Source of the DNA: Prorocentrum cordatum
Lineage: Eukaryota; Sar; Dinophyceae; Prorocentrales; Prorocentraceae
Length of the DNA: 57,500 bases
Direction: 5' to 3'
NCBI GenBank assembly: GCA_963575745.1
Contig: CAUYUJ010016157.1
Coordinates: forward strand, 5,001-62,500
Within the stretch, counting starts at the first letter, position 1, and each line of letters begins with the position of its first letter. Of this stretch, positions 40,062 through 49,350 are shown one piece after another. The notes beneath the pieces were generated by a model. That model was given only the letters and a program-made list of their open reading frames with translations. It was not told the origin of the DNA and searched no databases. The position numbers and the translations under genes were made by a program.

Positions 40062-41200
40062 ATGTGTCATCAGGTTCGCTATCTTGGCGGGCAATTTGTG
40101 GCGGATCCCAGGCCTGCCCAGGCTTTTGCTCCTGAACTGAAGGCCCGCAAGGCGGCCAACTTTAAAGCTTTTTACTCCCTGGGCGGCTTCTGGTTCTTGA
40201 AAGGGGCCCCGTTTCGATTGAAGCGTGCTATGTTTCTGTCTTTTGTCGTTGGCACTGCTGTGCAGAATTTGGAGGCCTACCTTCCGTCGGCCTGCCAGTT
40301 GGCTGACCTGCAGCAGGTGGTTGACCAGCTGGCAAGGAAGGCACTCCGTGGATTGGCGCACGAGGAGGTAGAGGGAGTGCACTCGTCGTGGTCAAATGAG
40401 CGTGTCAGAAAACACTGGAGGCTATGCTCGCTAGTGGTTGAACTGAGGGTGCGTCGTCTTAAGAGACTTCAAGCCATCGCAAAACGACCTGAAAGGCACA
40501 GGCAGTGGATAGCGGCGCACTTCGGGGTCATGAACTGGGAGAGGGTGGAGACGATGACGGAGGATGGGAGGCTCACGGAGAATGCAAATCCTTGGGCTCG
40601 TAGGGTACTAGAGGACCTGAAGGCCCTGCTCACGGCGGAGGACGCGGAGTGGTTCTTGTCGGAGCTTCGTATCACGTCTACTACTGAGCCTACTAGTGAC
40701 ACGTATGCTTATCTTAGTGACCTGGTCTGCGAGACGGAGGCGAGGCAAGACTTTATCAAGGTCGACGTGGGTCTCTTGAGGGCTCAGGATGTTCAAAAAC
40801 CACCGGTGGATCGTGAGAGGGGGAGACATGAACGAGGAGGAGGAGGTGATGGGTCGTGGAAATGTTTTTTACCACTGAGAATGGGGAAGGGTGTGCGGCA
40901 TCGTTTAGTTCGAGTAGGGCGTTATCGACACATATTCAACGTGTGCATCGTAGAACTGATGTGTATGCGTCGATTGTGGTGACGAATCAGTGTCCTTATT
41001 GTGGAGATGTGTTTTCCTGTCATCAAGCTGCTTATCGTCATGTGATATCAAAGAGGGCCAGGCCAGATAGGATTACGAGAGTGAGATATCTGGGCCCAGT
41101 GGTCCCGCCCACTACGCTTGATTGTCCGTTGCGCGAGTACTCGGCTCAAGATTTACCTGATTTGCATCGGCATATCGTTGCCCACGCGCCACCTCGCGTC
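40062..41200 (+). CDS. LINE ORF part 3: RT thumb and C-terminal zinc fingers
   Basis: From 40062 the frame reads MCHQVRYLGGQF and continues through a helical, Arg-rich region to about 40840. After another shift it enters a Cys/His-rich tail with three finger-like units: CAASFSSSRALSTHIQRVH (a C2H2-like pattern with the first Cys pair incomplete), CPYCGDVFSCHQAAYRHV and CPLREYSAQDLPDLHRHIVAH. Such fingers in LINE C-termini usually bind nucleic acid. No stop follows in this frame; it runs on through 41202-41900 and past it. Confidence 0.75.
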
Positions 41201-41201
41201 C

Positions 41202-41900
41202 ATGGCTCTCGAGGAGCCGAAGTGGGCCCTGAAGAGGGGAGTGGAGGGACAGCAGGAGGGCGGGCGCAAGACGTTGCTGACGGAGCTCGGAGGCGACGTC
41301 GGCGGCGGCAACAAGACGCAGATGCTAGAGAGGATGGTCAAAGTATTGGCGGCCCTGGCACTGACGCAGGCGGCGGAACTCAGGGACCTGATCGCCGCCG
41401 TGTACTTGACTTTTTTGATCCCCGCGACGTCGACCATCGCGAAGGCGATGAAGGAGGCGGGCAGGGACTACCACGCGCAGGCCAAGCGCATCAAGGAAGG
41501 AGGAGGAGGAGGAGGCAGTTCTGGAGGCCACGACATTCCAGGCCCGCCGTTCTTGCACATGTTCAAGGCCATGATCAAGGCGGCGCACAGCGTTCAGGGC
41601 CTTTCGGAGGGGAGTCGCAAAGTCATCGAGAATTTTTGGAAGCAGCACGTCCTGCAACGAGAGCTTCACGACCTGGCAGAGCAGATTCGTCATTGCCGTG
41701 CCAAAGACACGCGCAAGAAAGAGAGCCAGGCGGAGGTCATGCGTATCACGATCTGTTTCAGCACGCAGTGGACGGAGCTGCAGGACGCAGTAGTGGAGGC
41801 GCTGAAGAAAGAGAACGGCGTTCTGAAGGTGGGGCCGCCTCCTCGTGGGCCACTCGAGAGGGAGGCGTCGAAGTTGCTGGAGGAGCTCAACAAAATGTGA
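41202..41900 (+). CDS. Intact 232-codon dinoflagellate-type ORF
   Basis: The start MALEEPKWALKR is the first ATG after the LINE finger tail, with stop TGA at 41898-41900. It has no frameshift, in contrast to everything around it. The protein is helical: LTELGGDVGGGNKTQMLERM, then LALTQAAELRDLIAAVYLTF, a Gly-rich linker (GGGGGGSSGGHD), PGPPFLHMFKAMIKAA, a basic segment RHCRAKDTRKKESQ, and an end containing PPRGPLEREASKLLEELNKM. From memory, this layout (an L.L..A.ELR helix, GPP.(V/L)H, and a final P.G.LERE) recurs in many uncharacterised dinoflagellate predictions. It could be a second LINE ORF or a retrogene inserted into the LINE tail. Function unknown. Confidence 0.75.
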   Translation: MALEEPKWALKRGVEGQQEGGRKTLLTELGGDVGGGNKTQMLERMVKVLAALALTQAAELRDLIAAVYLTFLIPATSTIAKAMKEAGRDYHAQAKRIKEGGGGGGSSGGHDIPGPPFLHMFKAMIKAAHSVQGLSEGSRKVIENFWKQHVLQRELHDLAEQIRHCRAKDTRKKESQAEVMRITICFSTQWTELQDAVVEALKKENGVLKVGPPPRGPLEREASKLLEELNKM

Positions 41901-42130
41901 GGCCTTGGCGACCACCTGCGAGTGTGAGACCTCCTGGAGGAGGCGTTCGTGAGGTGGGTAGCTCGGAGTCGCAGGTGCGAAGACTTGCGACTCGACTTGA
42001 GGCTTTTTCAATGCGCATGGCTGCGTTGCTGCGCAGTGGCAGTCTGTCGCCTGGTTCTGCACTAACTTTTGTAAGACAGCAGGAAGGCCGTTTTAGGCCG
42101 GCTGTTGCCAAAGGGAAGGGACGGGGGCGG
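41901..42130 (+). other. Possible continuation of the LINE frame
   Basis: After the intact ORF, the LINE frame still shows coding-like sequence: SSESQVRRLATRLEAF, MRMAALLRSGSLSPGSAL and FVRQQEGRFRPAVAKGKG, ending in an Arg/Gly tail. It may be the true LINE C-terminus displaced by the intact ORF. Confidence 0.45.
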
Positions 42131-42361
42131 GGTACGGCGATGGGGGCGGGGGCGGGGGGGATGGCAATGAGGCTGGCGGCTTGTGCTATCGAGCCCACGT
42201 GTGGGCCATCCATGAGCCGTGGCGCTCGCAGGCCAGTCGCTGGACGCCCAGCGCAGGGAGCCTGTCGATCGTCTTCCGTTGGCACGCTTTCAGTGCCTCA
42301 CCGATGCCGTTGCTTACAAAGACCTAGTGACATATGGCGTCAATGGTGCTCTTATCTTATC

Positions 42362-42550
42362 TTATCCTCCTCCTCCTCCTCCTCCTCCTCCTCATCCTCC
42401 TCCTCCTCCTCCTCCTCCTCCTCCTCCTCCTCCTCCTCCTCCTCCTTCCTCCTCCTCTCTCCTCCTCTCCTCCTCCTCCTCCTCCTCCTCCCTCCTCCTC
42501 CTCCTCCTCCTCCTCCTCCTCCTCCTCCTCCTCCTCCTCCTCCTCCTCCA
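42362..42550 (+). repeat. (TCC)n array
   Basis: TCC units with CTC interruptions. Confidence 0.97.
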
Positions 42551-42559
42551 GCCAGTGGC

Positions 42560-43349
42560 CCCTTCGATGTCCATGGGTTTGCTGGCCTGGTGGCTGGAGC
42601 GGTCGCCAGCCATGTCTTTGCCCCATCTTCCTGGCGGTCTCGGAGGGGTGTAGGACGTCTCGTTTGACGGTGGTGCGGGGCCTCCATCGGCGCCGCACCG
42701 AGAGGGAGCCCAGATTGCTGTGCAAACTCCCCCAGCAGCGTGGTTGCCGCAGGCACCCGCACGGGCGCCTGCGGCACGGGAGGCCGAGGTCGCTCTGCAC
42801 CCCCCCCCGCTGCTTGGCCCTGATGTTGGGCCGTTGCCAAGACATCCCCTCCCGGGTTGCAGCTGCCGTGGCGCCTGCGACGTTGTCTGTGGCCATGCCA
42901 TTGAAGTAGGGCCCGTGGTGGAGGCGCCGATGCTCGTGATGACAGGCGGGAGAAGCAGCAGGCTTGGCTCGAAGGCAGGCGCTTCCTCCCGAAAAACTGA
43001 CGCAGCCGAAGCTGGTGGCGCCTGTGGTGGTTCGGTGTCTGACATGTCGACTGGGATGACGATGTACTTGGGGGCTGTGTTGGCGTTGCTTGCGGTGGCA
43101 GCTGCGACCTTGAGGCGGTCCACGTTGCTGGACCGCGGCGGCTGCCCCTTCCTAGCAGCATACGCCAGCCGCCTCGCAGCGCTGCGAAGCGGTCTCGTTC
43201 ATGTTGACGGTCAGGCCGACGCCCACGAAAAGGATGGCAGGAGAGGTGAGAACAGATGTGCCGAGAAATCGCGGGTGTGGTAACCGCGCTGGGCGGGGCC
43301 GCGGCGCCGACCTGTTCGGCAAGGGGGGGACGGCCCGGGCACCGACGCT
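42560..43349. other. Gene-free stretch
   Basis: Mixed sequence. Reverse frames give Ala/Gln-rich peptides without recognisable domains, and I see no repeat partner. Confidence 0.5.
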
Positions 43350-43585
43350 TTCCTCCTCCCTCTTGCTCCTCCCTCCCCCTCCTCCTCCCTCCTCCTCCGT
43401 CCTCCTCCCTCCTCCTCCCTCCTCTTCCCTCCTCCTCCCTCCATCCCCTCTCCTCCCTCCATCCCTCCCTCCTCCCTCCTCCTCCTCCTCCTCCTCCTCC
43501 TCCCCCTCCCCTCCTCCTCCCTCCATCCCTCCTCCTCCTCCTCCTCCTCCTCCTCCTCCTCCTTCTCCTCCTCCTCCTCCTCCTC
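43350..43585 (+). repeat. (TCC)n/(TCCC)n array
   Basis: TCC and CTCCCTCC units, passing into pure TCC from 43535. Confidence 0.96.
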
Positions 43586-43649
43586 ACGCTCCCCCCCCCC
43601 GCCCGAAGGACGGCCAGTACCGCTTCAGCAGCCCCCGCGACCAGGGGCA

Positions 43650-44030
43650 GCTCCCGCGCGAGCCCGAGGAGGCCCTCCGCGGGCTGCCCGCGGCCTGGAA
43701 GGACCCGCCCCCCCGCTCCGGCCGCCGAGGGGCTGCTGGCCGGGGCCGCGGGGCCCCGCAGGAGGCCGCGCCACGGAGCGCCCGTCCACCCCCCGCTCTG
43801 GCCAGGGCCGCCGAGGGCCCCGCAGGAGGCCGCGGCCTGGAAGGACCCCCCCACCCCCGCTCTGGCCGTGGGTCTCTGTGTCGCAAGCCCCGCTTTGATG
43901 TCGCCGTCGGCGCCCACCGTTTGCCGGCGGCAGCAGCGGCGGGCGGCGGCCAGGGCCGCCGAGGGCCCCGCAAGAGGCCGCGCAGCGGAGCGCCCGCCCC
44001 AGCCCGCAGCTCTCTCGAGGGTCTGTTTCA
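43650..44030 (+). repeat. GC-rich minisatellite
   Basis: Units such as GGCCGCCGAGGGCCCCGCA, GGAGGCCGCG and CGGAGCGCCCG occur three to four times with variable spacing. They give Pro/Arg/Gly-rich open frames on both strands. Confidence 0.8.
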
Positions 44031-44298
44031 CGGTGCCGTTTTGACATGCTCCGCGTGCGGGTCATGGATCAAGCATGCAGGGATTTAGCATCGAAAACAA
44101 CGATGAGTTCATGCATGACTTTATTCATACAGTAATCATGAATTGAACATCCTGTATGTTTGAAAATCCTATGTCTTAAAAGCTGCCCTGTACGCCGCAG
44201 CGCGCGGCCGGGGCACCCCGCGCGCGCCATCGGGCACCCAGGCGCGATCGCGGCGCAAAGACACGTTGGGACGAAGGGTTTTGCTAGTTCTTGGCCTC
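44031..44298. other. Short unique stretch
   Basis: A lower-GC patch (44085-44175) within GC-rich sequence. No gene is seen. Confidence 0.45.
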
Positions 44299-44395
44299 GT
44301 GGGGCCCTCGCCAGGCCTCGGGAGCGCCAGGAAACGACGCAGGATGAAAACCGGTCCCGGGGGAAGGGTCGGGTCTTCCAGGGACGCCGCCCTGA
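44299..44395 (+). repeat. Dispersed repeat F, copy 1
   Basis: Shares GGGGCCCTCGCCAGGC.TCGG, ACCGG.CCCGGGGGAAG and TCCAGGG, in order, with 54250-54365, and inverted with 53515-53645. Confidence 0.7.
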
Positions 44396-45046
44396 AAGAG
44401 AACAGAACGTCGCATGTCTGGGTATAGGCCGGGATCGGGTACCAACGAACTGTCCGGCAGCAGGAGGGGGGAGGGAGACGGAGAGCGGCCGCGGAAGGCA
44501 GGAAAAAGAGGGAGGGCCTTCATTGCACGAAGGCTTTCGTCGGGAGTGGCCGGTGCGGCCAGCCTGTGCGGAGGCAGCCTGGCAGCGGACGCGGAGCGGC
44601 ACCACGGCCACACCGGACCGAGGCAGAGGTTGCAGGCGCAGATCGCGCAGACCATTTTTCGAGGATGCGAAGGAATCATAGGCAGAGAAAGCCTCAGCTT
44701 CGCGCGGAGTTCATGGGTCGGCGCCGGAGCCCTCGAGGCGGCGGTGGCGCGGCGACGGGCGGCCGCTGGGGCGAACACCCGGAGACGCCAGGCAGCGCGC
44801 GGGAGGGTGCCAGGCGAGAGCACAGGCACGGCATCCATGGGGCGACGATGACGCGGCGACGAGCGGCCACAAGGCGAGCATCCAGGAGCTCCAGGCAGCG
44901 CGCGGGGCGGCGACGAGGAGGCGACGGCCGGCCACCGGGCGAACACACACACACACACAGAGAACGCCTTGGCACGAGCTCGCCCACCAGCTTGCCCAGA
45001 CACGCCTTGGGCGCCGAAGTTGCAAGCAGATGCGAAGCAACCCAAA
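44396..45046. other. Gene-free stretch with two ~110-bp direct repeats
   Basis: GGCGACGAGCGGCCACAAGG and CCAGGCAGCGCGCGGG-type blocks occur twice at 44745-44830 and 44855-44940, followed by an ACACACAC run (44945-44960). No gene is recognised. Confidence 0.55.
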
Positions 45047-45448
45047 ATGGTGGCACAGTCGTGCAGACTCGCGCTCCTGCTGTGGGCGCTGGCGGGAAAG
45101 GTGCTCTCCAGCCGCCCAGCCTGCGGCGGCGATTTCGGACGTTCGCACTCTCGAATAGCGAGTATCTCATGCCCGCATCCTGTTCGGGGTGAGTGGCAGC
45201 CACCGCCGCCATGTTTTGCGTGCCACCACCCATGTTCTTGGATGTTGACGGCGACGGCGCTGTCTCTTGCCGAAGTTCGAGTTGTCCTTCTGGCCACCGG
45301 CTTGATGACCCCGATGGCCATGGTTGGGGCGATTGCGATCATGTTCATTGCCCAGCAACTTGGTAGGTTGATGATGCACGTTGTTGGCATGTCAAAATTC
45401 GATTGGGGAGCCTCCTCGGAGGCGTCAGACCAGCGCAGCCCAGACTGA
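45047..45448 (+). CDS. Weak ORF with two hydrophobic segments
   Basis: 133 codons. The N-terminus (CRLALLLWALAGKVLSS) resembles a signal peptide, and a later segment (VVLLATGLMTPMAMVGAIAI) could cross a membrane. A Cys/His-rich stretch (PCFACHHPCSW) lies between. Base composition is less biased than its surroundings, but an equally long reverse frame overlaps it. No family is recognised, so this may be chance. Confidence 0.2.
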   Translation: MVAQSCRLALLLWALAGKVLSSRPACGGDFGRSHSRIASISCPHPVRGEWQPPPPCFACHHPCSWMLTATALSLAEVRVVLLATGLMTPMAMVGAIAIMFIAQQLGRLMMHVVGMSKFDWGASSEASDQRSPD

Positions 45449-45740
45449 AACAAAGAGCAGCGAGTCCTCCCTCGCAGTCTTCAGTGGAAAGAGCTGGCCT
45501 GCTTCACTGCACCCTGTCGTTCGTCCGCTTCCTCGCGCGTTTCCTCCCTTCTTTCGCCACTCTTCTTCCCTCCGCCCCTGAACCCTCCTACCCCATGGGT
45601 CGCCTGCTCCGACCTCCCTGGGCGGCCATTGCAGGCTCTTCCCCCGCTGGCGCAGCACCTTCCTTTGAGGTCCGCAATCGGCGATGCGCGGAGCGATGTT
45701 CCGACCCCATCCGCCGGAGGATGATGAGGAGGAAGGCGTT
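45449..45740. other. Gene-free stretch
   Basis: Pyrimidine-rich mixed sequence with no gene or repeat seen. Confidence 0.45.
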
Positions 45741-45887
45741 GCATCGCTCGGACGTGTGTAGTTTTCGGCAACAACCATGGAGGAGCATGTTGTGTCATTT
45801 TGCGAAACAATCCGCGAGGTGACACAAGGAGGAGTGGATGAGGAATGGACGAGCAATGGGACGGACGAGGGACGTCCATGCGATGGC
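45741..45887 (+). mobile_element. MITE family K, copy 1
   Basis: Left end GCATCGCTCGGACGTGTG, right end GGACGTCCATGCGATGGC (inverted). The interior shares TTTTCGGC.A..ACCATGGAGGAGCAT with the copies at 47241 and 57439. Confidence 0.75.
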
Positions 45888-45892
45888 GAGAA

Positions 45893-46018
45893 GAGGAAGA
45901 GGGGGAAGGGGATGGGGAGGGGGAGGGGGAGGAAGAGGAGGAGGAGAAACAGGAGGAGGAGGAGGAGGCGGAGGAGGAGGAGGAGGAGGAAAAAGAGGAG
46001 GAGGAGGAGGAAGAAGAA
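45893..46018 (+). repeat. (GGA)n array
   Basis: GGA units with GGGGAGGG interruptions, ending in AGGAAGAAGAAT. Confidence 0.95.
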
Positions 46019-46019
46019 T

Positions 46020-46267
46020 AGGAGCAGTTCGGGGGGAGCCGCCACACGCGGGGAAGCCCCCTCCCCCTCCGCAAGAGGAGCGGGCTGGCAGGGCCCCCCC
46101 CCCGATCCGGCGACGAGCGCGGCGCCCGGCCCGCGCGACGGCGGGCACCCAACGATGCTTGGGCCCCGCCGCAGGGCCCCCGCCGCAGGCCACTTGCCGC
46201 CGGCGCAAGCTCCCACGCCTGCTCGGGGGGGTAGGACCAATACGGCCTGCGGCTAACTTGCTGCCAG
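46020..46267. other. Unique spacer between GGA and TCC arrays
   Basis: 250 bp of GC-rich sequence between a GGA array on the left and a TCC array on the right. The two could pair into a large hairpin. Confidence 0.5.
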
Positions 46268-46540
46268 GTGGTCCTCCTCCTCCTCCTCCTCCTCCTCCTC
46301 CTCCTGCTCCCTCCTCCTCTCCTCCTCCTCCTCCTCCTCCTCCTCCTCCTCCTTCTCCTCCTCCTCCTCCTCCTCCTCCTCCTCCTCCTCCTCCTCCTCC
46401 TCCTCCTCCCTCCTCCCTCCTCCTCCTCCTCCTCCTCGCTCCTCCTCCTCCTCGCCTCCTCCTCCTCTCCTCCTCCTTCCTCCTCCTCCTTCTCTCCTCC
46501 TCCTCCTCCTCCTCCTCCTCCTCTCCCTCCTCCTCCTCCC
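46268..46540 (+). repeat. (TCC)n array
   Basis: TCC units with a few CTG and CTC interruptions. Confidence 0.97.
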
Positions 46541-46549
46541 GACCATGGA

Positions 46550-46675
46550 ATCGCCCCCCCTCTTGTTTCGTATGTCACCTGTCCGCCCCTGGGCCGCGCA
46601 AGTGCCCTGGGTCATGATCTACGGCCCCCCTCTTGGAGGCCCCCCTCTTTGACGCCCCCTATTTGACGCTTCCGA
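46550..46675 (+). repeat. Dispersed repeat D, degraded copy 3
   Basis: Shares CCCCTGGGCCGCGCA.GTGCC, GGTCATGATCTA.GGCCCCCC and the repeated CCCCCCTCTTGGAGGC tail with 24100-24250. Confidence 0.65.
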
Positions 46676-47240
46676 CATTTGTTCGCAGCCCTGAAATGGT
46701 TCGCCGCCATGAATTGGCATTCCAACAAGAACAGTTCTGCCGCTCGGAGAAGATTTCCTGCTCAGGAGTGGCGTTGTCGCCTCGGCGCCTCAGAGGCCCG
46801 AAGCGTCCCTGGCTCCTGCTGAACCCGAATTACTAAACCGTTATTTTCTTCGTCGGGCCCCCTCTATCAGCTTTTGCGCTTTTGCGCTCTCGCTTCGGCG
46901 CCGGCTGAATTTCCTTTGAGAACGAGGCTCGCGCTCGAGCGTTTTGGGGTTGCGCCCAGACCCGCGCTCCAACAACAGTAACAACAGCACGCGCCCGCTC
47001 GATGGGCGGGGGGGCAGGGTTCGGAATCCAGCGAGCACGCTGCAAGAATCGACGGTTGGTGGGGGAAGGGTTTGGATGCCACCACCTGCTTTTGGGGCGG
47101 CCCTGAGCCCAGAGGCCTCTCCCACGCGCCTGCGGCTGCCACCGACGGCCGTGGGGCGCCTCCCAGGGGCCTGGTGCGTGCCCCCCTCGAGCTGCAAGGG
47201 ACGGGGGTCAGTGCAAACGGGTGTTCAGCCTGAGCGCTTG
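46676..47240. other. Gene-free stretch
   Basis: Mixed sequence with GCTTTTGCGCTTTTGCGCTC short direct repeats (46870-46890). No gene is seen. Confidence 0.5.
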
Positions 47241-47363
47241 GCGTCGCTCGGACGTGTGCATTTTTTCGGCGAGGACCATCGAGGAGCATCTTTGATCATT
47301 TGGCAAAAAAAAAAAAACGCACGAAACCGAACAAAAACAGGGAACGGACGTCCGAGCGATGGC
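47241..47363 (+). mobile_element. MITE family K, copy 2
   Basis: GCGTCGCTCGGACGT at the left, ACGTCCGAGCGATGGC at the right. The interior has CGGCGAGGACCATCGAGGAG and an A12 run. Two hundred bases separate it from any array. Confidence 0.82.
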
Positions 47364-47877
47364 CAGAGCCGGGTCAGTGGATCCCGACCCTCGACCTATG
47401 CTTCCGACCGGGCTCCTCCGGCTTCGGGCGGCTTGCGGACGGCACCGGTCGTCGCCGGCGTCTGCGCGGTTGCTCGGCGAGCATTGTGGTAAAGTGTGTG
47501 TTGTTATTGTGGAAGAAGGAGGGGCCACGTTCCCATATTCCAATTTATTCTAAGCGCCTTCTTACTTCAATGACCGAGTGACTTCACCTTTTCCGTTCTC
47601 CTTGGGGCGCGGACGGAGCCCATCTATTTTCTATGTTCAACGCCTTCCTACATGATGTTGCTACCTACTTCTTCCGACCGATGGGTATTTGGAGCCCCCT
47701 GCCAAGAAGAGGAGGTTCTTTAGGGCTGGACCCAAACGCTGTTTTGCTGGACTCCGGCCGCGCCTCGTTTTCTTGGTTGTGGGGGGAGGTGCAGGAAAAA
47801 AGATTGAGAACAAAACGAACAACACAACGAACACAAAACGAACAACAACGTTCGGGTCCAGCTCGGAGGGGGAGGTG
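47364..47877. other. Gene-free stretch
   Basis: Lower-GC mixed sequence with AACGAACAACA short repeats (47810-47855). No gene is seen. Confidence 0.5.
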
Positions 47878-48172
47878 GGGAAGGAGGAGGAGGAGGAGGG
47901 AAGAGGAGGAGGAGGAGGAGGGAGGAGGAGGAGGAGAGGAGGAGGAGGAGGAGGAGGGGGAGGAGGAGGAGGAGGAGGGAGGAGGAGGAGGGAGGGAGGA
48001 GGGAGGGAGGGAGGGAGGGAGGGAGGGAGGGAGGGAGGGGGAGGGAGGGAGGGAGGGAGGAGGAGGAGGAGGAGGAGGAGAGGAGGAGAGGAGGGAGGAG
48101 GAGGAGGAGGAGGAGGGGGAGGGGGAGAAGGAGGAGGAGGAGGAGGAGGAGGAGGAGGAGGAGGAGATGGAG
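47878..48172 (+). repeat. (GGA)n/(GGGA)n array
   Basis: GGA with a central GGGA tetranucleotide block (47990-48060). Confidence 0.97.
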
Positions 48173-48329
48173 GCATGGGCAGCTCCTCCTGGCCGCACGG
48201 GGGCGGGGGGGGGGGGGGGGGGGGCGGGCGGGTGCGCTCCAGGACCGCCTGTGGAAGCGCGGCGTGGGCTACTGGTGCTTCAGCCCACGACCTCCGCGAG
48301 TGCGCAACCGCTCGGAGACCATGGCCCCC

Positions 48330-48495
48330 CTCCTCCTCCTGTCCTCCTCCCTCCTCCTCTCCTCCCTCCTCCTCCCCCTCCTCTCCTCCTCCTCCTCCTC
48401 CTCCTCCTCCTCCTGCATCCTCCTCCTCCTCCTCCTCCTGCATCCTTCCTCCTCCTTCTTCTCCTCCTTCTCCTCCTTCTCCTCCTCCTCTTCGC
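48330..48495 (+). repeat. (TCC)n array
   Basis: TCC with TCCTGCATCC interruptions. It lies 160 bp after the GGA array in opposite orientation. Confidence 0.96.
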
Positions 48496-48539
48496 TGGGG
48501 TGCGAAGCGTCGGCCACGCGCAGAGGGGGTACAAGCAGG

Positions 48540-48790
48540 GCTTGCTTCGATTCCTCCGATTCGAGTCGGTTCGACCTCGATGGGTTCCGATGCCGAGTCG
48601 ATGCGGTTTCGGATTCCGATGTGGGTTCCGTTTTCTCAGTGAGACTTCTCTGTTCTGCCGATGTATGCCGATTCGACCGTTCCCGACTCGGCTGCCGATC
48701 TCCGCCGATCCGATCCATCTCGATCGCCGATTCGACTCATCGATTCGAGTCTGGGCTCGCCTGGGGGAGGAGTGCTGCCAGGGAGCCGGC
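48540..48790 (+). repeat. Dispersed repeat P, copy 2
   Basis: Aligns with 36500-36740. It also follows a TCC array and ends near CTGGGCTCGCCTGG. Confidence 0.8.
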
Positions 48791-48837
48791 GGTCACAGCG
48801 GGGACGTGTGGCGTTTTCTGGGGGGGGGGGGGGGCGT

Positions 48838-48933
48838 TGGGAGGAGGAGGAGGAGGAGGAGACGGCGGAGGAGGAGGAGGAGGAGGAGGAGGAGGAAGAG
48901 GAGGAGGAGGAGGAGGAGAGGGCGGAGGAGCAG
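48838..48933 (+). repeat. (GGA)n array
   Basis: GGA with GACGGC and GAAGA interruptions. Confidence 0.95.
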
Positions 48934-48944
48934 GCGAGCCATGG

Positions 48945-49140
48945 CAGAAGCATACGAACTCGGAGGTCCGCGCGGCTCTCTCGGAGGTCCGCGCTGGACA
49001 CCCCCCGTGGCGGCGCCTCGGGCGCCGCCCCCGGCCCGAGCCGCGCGCCGGGGAGGGGCCCCGCCGCCGATGCGAGAAGTCCGCGCGGACCTCCGAGCTT
49101 TTTTATGTTTATGCCGTTGTGTCATTGTTTGTGTCGTTGT
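48945..49140. mobile_element. Foldback element C, copy 3
   Basis: The arms CTCGGAGGTCCGCGCGG and CCGCGCGGACCTCCGAG pair perfectly. The centre GGCGGCGCCTCGGGCGCCGCC is a palindrome, as in copy 1. The right flank TTTTATGTTTATGCCGTTGT is the family outer arm. Confidence 0.85.
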
Positions 49141-49261
49141 TATGTCGTGTCGTTCTGTTGGTGTCGTTATTGTGTCCGTGTTTGGCTCTATGGTTCATGC
49201 CGTTATGCTTGTGTCGTTGTCTTTTTCCCCGGATGTGGCCCAGCAGGGGCTCTGGCCGGCA

Positions 49262-49350
49262 GTGGGGAGCCATGGGCCCCGCGCCGATCCGAGAACTCCG
49301 CGCGGACCTCCGAGCTTGTTATGTTTATGCCGTTGTGTGTTTCCCCAGAT
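49262..49350 (+). mobile_element. Foldback element C, right-arm fragment
   Basis: GCGCCGATCCGAGAACTCCG and CGCGGACCTCCGAGCTTGTT, then ATGTTTATGCCGTTGTG. It almost repeats the right arm of the copy 150 bp upstream. Confidence 0.8.

Larger units (their letters stand above)
37414..41200 (+). mobile_element. LINE-type retrotransposon (EEP endonuclease, RT, zinc fingers)
   Basis: A non-LTR retrotransposon body on the + strand. The order is endonuclease (37490-38310), linker (38310-39100), reverse transcriptase (about 39100-40200), connecting region, then a Cys/His-rich tail (40890-41190). The frame changes at a T6 run near 38994, at a G4 run near 40058 and again near 40830-40900. So no single protein can be made and this copy is dead unless these are sequencing errors. 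The 5' end probably lies close to 37400; I see no target duplication or poly(A) tail. (TCC)n arrays lie about 110 bp upstream and 1.1 kb downstream. Confidence 0.85.

Noticed and set aside
41125-41149. Possible spliced-leader relic before the intact ORF (CCGT...GGCTCAAG)
   Set aside because: The last eight bases match perfectly, but a 4-nt insertion and a mismatched core are needed, and the stretch also encodes part of a LINE zinc finger.
42352-44031. 559-codon reverse frame
   Set aside because: Arg/Glu/Gly-rich from TCC arrays read on the other strand, with no domain features.
45167-45379. Reverse-strand His/Arg-rich ORF opposite 45047-45448
   Set aside because: Short, without recognisable motifs, and no stronger than the forward frame.
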